This document shows, piece by piece, positions 14,992-17,619 of a stretch of DNA of 17,619 bases. The stretch comes from Pontiella desulfatans. GTDB lineage: Bacteria > Verrucomicrobiota > Kiritimatiellia > Kiritimatiellales > Pontiellaceae. Every line of letters starts with the position of its first letter. Positions within the stretch are counted from its first letter, which is position 1. Both the position numbers and the translations under genes were made by a program. A model generated the notes under the pieces. It was given only the letters and a program-made list of their open reading frames with translations. It was not told the DNA's origin and searched no databases. The stretch spans positions 1 to 17,619 of the forward strand of contig JARFRL010000194.1 in NCBI GenBank assembly GCA_029287275.1, given 5' to 3'.

Positions 14992-16120
14992 GATCTGATC
15001 CGTTTTCGGTTGGATTTAAAATCCGGCGAAGAAAATCGTGGTATTGACCGGCGACGACCGTCCACGCGAAGCGCCGCGCCAGTTGTTCGTGCGTGTCGGC
15101 GGGCTGGCCTTCGTGTTTTTTCGCGATGGCGTTCCGCAGCGCGTCGGTCACGGCGTCTTCGTTGCTGGAATCCACGAACAGGCCGAGCTCGTTCAAAATC
15201 CAACGCGGCGTTTCGTAATCATGCGCCACGACGGGGAGCCCGCAGGCGGCCGCTTCGATATAAATGTTTCCGAAGGCTTCCTCGCGGCTCATATGAAGCA
15301 GGACGTCGGCGGAGCGGTACAGATTCGGCATCTGGTCGGCGGGGAGGGTGACGCGCTGATACCGTTCGCCCATCAGCTCTTTTCCGAGCGCGTCGCATTC
15401 CTCGTGCAACGGGCCGTTTCCGGCGATCACCAAGGCGGCGCCGGGGATTTTGGCCGCGGCCCGGATTCCCGCGGCGGGATGTTTGGAGGGAATCAGCGCG
15501 CTGACCATCAGGATCAGCGGGGATGCTTTCGGTAGATTCATGTCTTCGCGAACATCCGGTCCGGGCGAGAAGGCGGCGACGTCGATGCCGTTCGGGATGA
15601 GCGCGCTTTTAAAGGTGTGTTCATGCCGGCGATAATATTCCGGGTTGGTGCAAACCAGCCCGTCGCAATTGAAAAAGCGGTATTCCATGTTCAGCCGCCG
15701 CGCGGCCCAATCGCCGTTTTCCGTGACGAAGATCAGCGCGGGGCGCTTACCCTTTTTCTTCTTCGCGCGGAGCGCCCACTGCACGAAGGGATAACTGCAG
15801 GTCAGCACGGCGTCGTACGCCGCCGGATCGTACACCCGCCACAATCCTTTAATGAACGTCAGCTCTTCGTAGCGATATTCCGTTCTAAACGGAGGAAACG
15901 AGGGCCAACGCCTGAATTTTTCGCGCGGGATCAGTCCGGCTTGCAGGAACCGATAGGGGGTGTTGTCGCGCGGTTCCCCCGCGCCGATCAGGGTGACGTC
16001 CACGCCGGGCATGGCGGCCAGCTCGCGGGCGATCGCTTCAAACGCGGCTTCAGCGCCCCGGTTCACCAAGTGCAGCCCCGGCAGCACGAAAGCGACTCGC
16101 ATGTTTGGCGTGGTTTTCAT
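14984..16120 (-). CDS. GT4-family glycosyltransferase (GT-B fold)
   Basis: 378 residues from ATG 16120. The N-terminal domain opens with MRVAFVLPGLHLVNRGAEAA. The C-terminal donor domain has LIPNGIDVAAFSPG, LILMVSALIPSKHPAAGIRA, LVIAGNGPLHEE and the E-x7-E motif EEAFGNIYIEAAACGLPVVA. These are typical retaining GT4 enzymes using nucleotide sugars; the exact sugar is unknown. The frame is open to 16150, but ATG 16120 has AAAGGA at 16127-16132 with a 6-nt spacer and overlaps the upstream stop as ATGA, so I prefer it. The stop overlaps the following gene by 8 bp. A KKKKGKR basic patch in the N-terminal domain may help membrane association. Confidence 0.9.
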   Translation of the reverse strand: MKTTPNMRVAFVLPGLHLVNRGAEAAFEAIARELAAMPGVDVTLIGAGEPRDNTPYRFLQAGLIPREKFRRWPSFPPFRTEYRYEELTFIKGLWRVYDPAAYDAVLTCSYPFVQWALRAKKKKGKRPALIFVTENGDWAARRLNMEYRFFNCDGLVCTNPEYYRRHEHTFKSALIPNGIDVAAFSPGPDVREDMNLPKASPLILMVSALIPSKHPAAGIRAAAKIPGAALVIAGNGPLHEECDALGKELMGERYQRVTLPADQMPNLYRSADVLLHMSREEAFGNIYIEAAACGLPVVAHDYETPRWILNELGLFVDSSNEDAVTDALRNAIAKKHEGQPADTHEQLARRFAWTVVAGQYHDFLRRILNPTENGSDHE

Positions 16121-16725
16121 AGCACGTCCTTTAGGTGGAGTTCGGGACACAGATCAATTCCCAGCAAGGATTTGAATAGATAAAGCAGGAGGAACAGCAC
16201 GGCCGCGCTGAGGGTCAGGGCCGTCAGCGCGAGAACGCCGGTGAAAACGATTTGAGTCAGCACGGTTCTCTCGCTCAAGAAATTACGCGCCCAGCTGTCC
16301 TTCCGGCTCATGGCAAGGAGGTGCTCCTTCTCGATTTTCAGCGTTTTCCAAGCTTCGGATACGGCGTCCAGCAGATCTTGAGCGGAACAGGGTTTCTGTA
16401 TGTAACGCAGCAGACGCGCCTCGTTAACGCCGCGTAAAGCGTTGGCCGCCGAAAGATGCCCCGTCATCAGAATACGAGGAATAAGCGGGTGGCTTTCGCG
16501 CAGCGCGGTGAGGAACGTCAGGCCGTCTTCGCCGGGCATCTCTTGGTCGCAAACCACGATGTCCACTTTTTCCCGCCGTATAACGTCGCGGGCTTCATCC
16601 GTATCGGCGGCGGTCAGAACATGGTGTTCGCGACCCCGCAGGAGTTCGCCGAAGACCGCGCGGTTCGAGGCCTCGTCGTCCACAAGGAGAATGTGGGGAA
16701 AGTCGGATGTGGATGAGCTGATCAC
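16117..16725 (-). CDS. Response regulator receiver protein with C-terminal membrane segment
   Basis: 202 residues. Residues ~11-125 are a complete receiver domain: HILLVDDE with Asp16 and Asp17, phospho-acceptor Asp60 in VVCDQEMPGEDG, Thr88 in ILMTG and Lys111 in YIQKP. Instead of a DNA-binding or enzymatic output, a short linker is followed by a long hydrophobic stretch (~155-188) that would form one or two TM helices, then a short polar tail. The protein is therefore probably tethered to the inner membrane. It sits between glycosyltransferase genes and is coupled to both: GTGA overlap with the upstream GT2 and ATGA overlap with the downstream GT4. The start is GTG 16725 with only a weak upstream GAAAG. 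A plausible role is phosphorylation-dependent contact with the biosynthetic machinery; the partner kinase is not in this window. Confidence 0.82.
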   Translation of the reverse strand: MISSSTSDFPHILLVDDEASNRAVFGELLRGREHHVLTAADTDEARDVIRREKVDIVVCDQEMPGEDGLTFLTALRESHPLIPRILMTGHLSAANALRGVNEARLLRYIQKPCSAQDLLDAVSEAWKTLKIEKEHLLAMSRKDSWARNFLSERTVLTQIVFTGVLALTALTLSAAVLFLLLYLFKSLLGIDLCPELHLKDVL

Positions 16726-17619
16726 GCGGTTTCTTTCGAATTGAGATGAGTGAGTACGAAGAGACTTTCTTTCACATATTCAAAGGTGTCGCTATCGCGG
16801 CGGCCACGAAGCCGCAGCCGGTTTTTACGAAGGAAGAATCCGGCGACATAGGTCGCGCGCACCCACCATGCCGCGACGGGGCCGAAGCATTTTTTCTGCA
16901 CCAGGAAGCGCCCTTTCCAATGAAAGGTTTCGCGGCGGCGGTTATGAACGCGTTTCGTGTCCGACGAGCCGCCCCCGAAATGCGTGGTGGTGGCGCCGGG
17001 GTCGAAAATAACGCGTCCGCCTTGTTTGCGTATGCGGTGGCAGAGTTCGATGTCCTCGCCGTAAAAAAAGAAGTCCGTGTCGAAGAGTCCGGTCTGTCGC
17101 GCGGTTTCCGTCGGCATGCACATGAACGCGCCGCCGAGCCAGTCGACCTCGCGCGTCACCGTCGCCCGGTCCCAGTCGCCATCTTCCAGGTCGGCCCAAC
17201 CGAAGAGGCGGGGCATGCTGTAGGGGAGTCCGAAGGCGGTGAGCGTTTCCGTCATCGGGGTGGGCATTCTGCGGGCGACGTTTTGAATCGACCCATCTCC
17301 ATTCAGCAGGTTGCAGCTCAGCATCGAAATCGAGGGGTCTTCTTTTAGCCGGTTCACGACATAGTTCAGGCATCCGGGATGCACCACGGTGTCGTTGTTG
17401 AGCAACAGGATGAAAGGAGGGGTCCGCTCTTGTTCCAATACGCGCTCCATCAGCAGATTGTTTCCGCCGGCGAAACCAAGGTTTTCTTCGGACTCGATGA
17501 ATTCGACCCAGGTTTCCCATCCGTTTTCGTCGATGGCGGTTCGTATGGCCGGACCGGATTCGTCGCCTGAGGCGTTATCCAGCAACAGCACGTTGAACGC
17601 GGCGCCCGTGGCGCGTTCC
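16722..17619 (-). CDS. GT2-family glycosyltransferase, rhamnosyltransferase-like (5' end beyond window)
   Basis: The frame is open to the right edge of the window, so the first part of the protein (roughly the first 30 residues, judging by family members) is missing. Visible are NVLLLDNASGDES, EENLGFAGGNN, LLLNNDTVVHPG (in place of the DxD metal site, as is common in this subgroup), DWLGGAFMCMPTETARQTG and FFFYGEDIELCHRIRKQGG. These are hallmarks of GT2 enzymes related to rhamnosyltransferases. The C-terminus carries a modest hydrophobic segment (WWVRATYVAGFFL) and a basic patch, suggesting peripheral membrane association. The stop codon overlaps the GTG start of the receiver gene (GTGA). It is the most upstream visible gene of the leftward operon, whose promoter lies beyond the window. 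Confidence 0.9.
   Translation of the reverse strand, partial: ERATGAAFNVLLLDNASGDESGPAIRTAIDENGWETWVEFIESEENLGFAGGNNLLMERVLEQERTPPFILLLNNDTVVHPGCLNYVVNRLKEDPSISMLSCNLLNGDGSIQNVARRMPTPMTETLTAFGLPYSMPRLFGWADLEDGDWDRATVTREVDWLGGAFMCMPTETARQTGLFDTDFFFYGEDIELCHRIRKQGGRVIFDPGATTTHFGGGSSDTKRVHNRRRETFHWKGRFLVQKKCFGPVAAWWVRATYVAGFFLRKNRLRLRGRRDSDTFEYVKESLFVLTHLNSKETA

Noticed and set aside
16121..16150. Longer N-terminus for the GT4 gene (start at 16150)
   Set aside because: ATG 16120 has a well-placed AAAGGA and an ATGA overlap with the upstream stop, and the family core starts right after it.
1..17619. Mobile element or CRISPR array
   Set aside because: No transposase or integrase motifs, no terminal inverted repeats with target duplications, and no regularly spaced direct repeats were seen.

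Overview
The window is a Wzx/Wzy-type exopolysaccharide (EPS) or capsule locus from a Gram-negative bacterium. The Gram-negative call rests on an outer-membrane polysaccharide export lipoprotein together with flippase, polymerase and chain-length genes. The phylum cannot be fixed by eye. The domain fusions and moderate GC content would fit a PVC-group or deltaproteobacterial-like organism, but that is only a guess. No rRNA, tRNA, IS element, integrase or CRISPR array was seen.

Layout: (1) 1-1493, minus strand, 3' part missing: a two-TM membrane sensor with cache-like region, HAMP and a Cys-rich PAS domain, running at the window edge into what looks like an RsbU/SpoIIE-type phosphatase domain. 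(2) 1494-2034: a 541-bp AT-rich divergent intergenic region with several inverted repeats, including a possible three-way-junction RNA. (3) 2035-7137, plus strand: a tightly coupled four-gene operon (ATGA overlaps at all three joints): O-antigen-ligase/Wzy-like polymerase, Wzx-like flippase, WaaP/InaA-like kinase, and a WecG/TagA/CpsF glycosyltransferase fused to two STAS domains. (4) 7138-7179: a 42-bp convergent junction without a visible terminator. (5) 17619-7180, minus strand, transcribed right to left: GT2 (5' end off the window), a response regulator with a C-terminal membrane segment, GT4, a GT2 fused to a serine-acetyltransferase-like hexapeptide domain, GT4, GT2, Wza-like export lipoprotein, Wzz/BY-kinase-like co-polymerase with a broken Walker A, and a small six-TM protein of unknown function. 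Most joints in this operon overlap by 4-29 bp.

How the genes may work together: the glycosyltransferases build a lipid-linked repeat unit at the inner membrane, Wzx flips it, the Wzy-like protein polymerises it, the Wzz-like protein sets length and couples to export, and the OPX lipoprotein exports it. No initiating phosphoglycosyl transferase (WbaP/WcaJ/WecA type) is in the window, so it must lie elsewhere. Several signalling parts are built into the locus: a phosphatase-like sensor, STAS domains fused directly to a glycosyltransferase, a kinase-fold protein coupled to it, and a membrane-anchored receiver. The most interesting hypothesis is that polymer synthesis is switched by phosphorylation of the STAS-tailed glycosyltransferase, a partner-switch-like circuit acting on an enzyme instead of a sigma factor. 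This is inference from domain content and neighbourhood.
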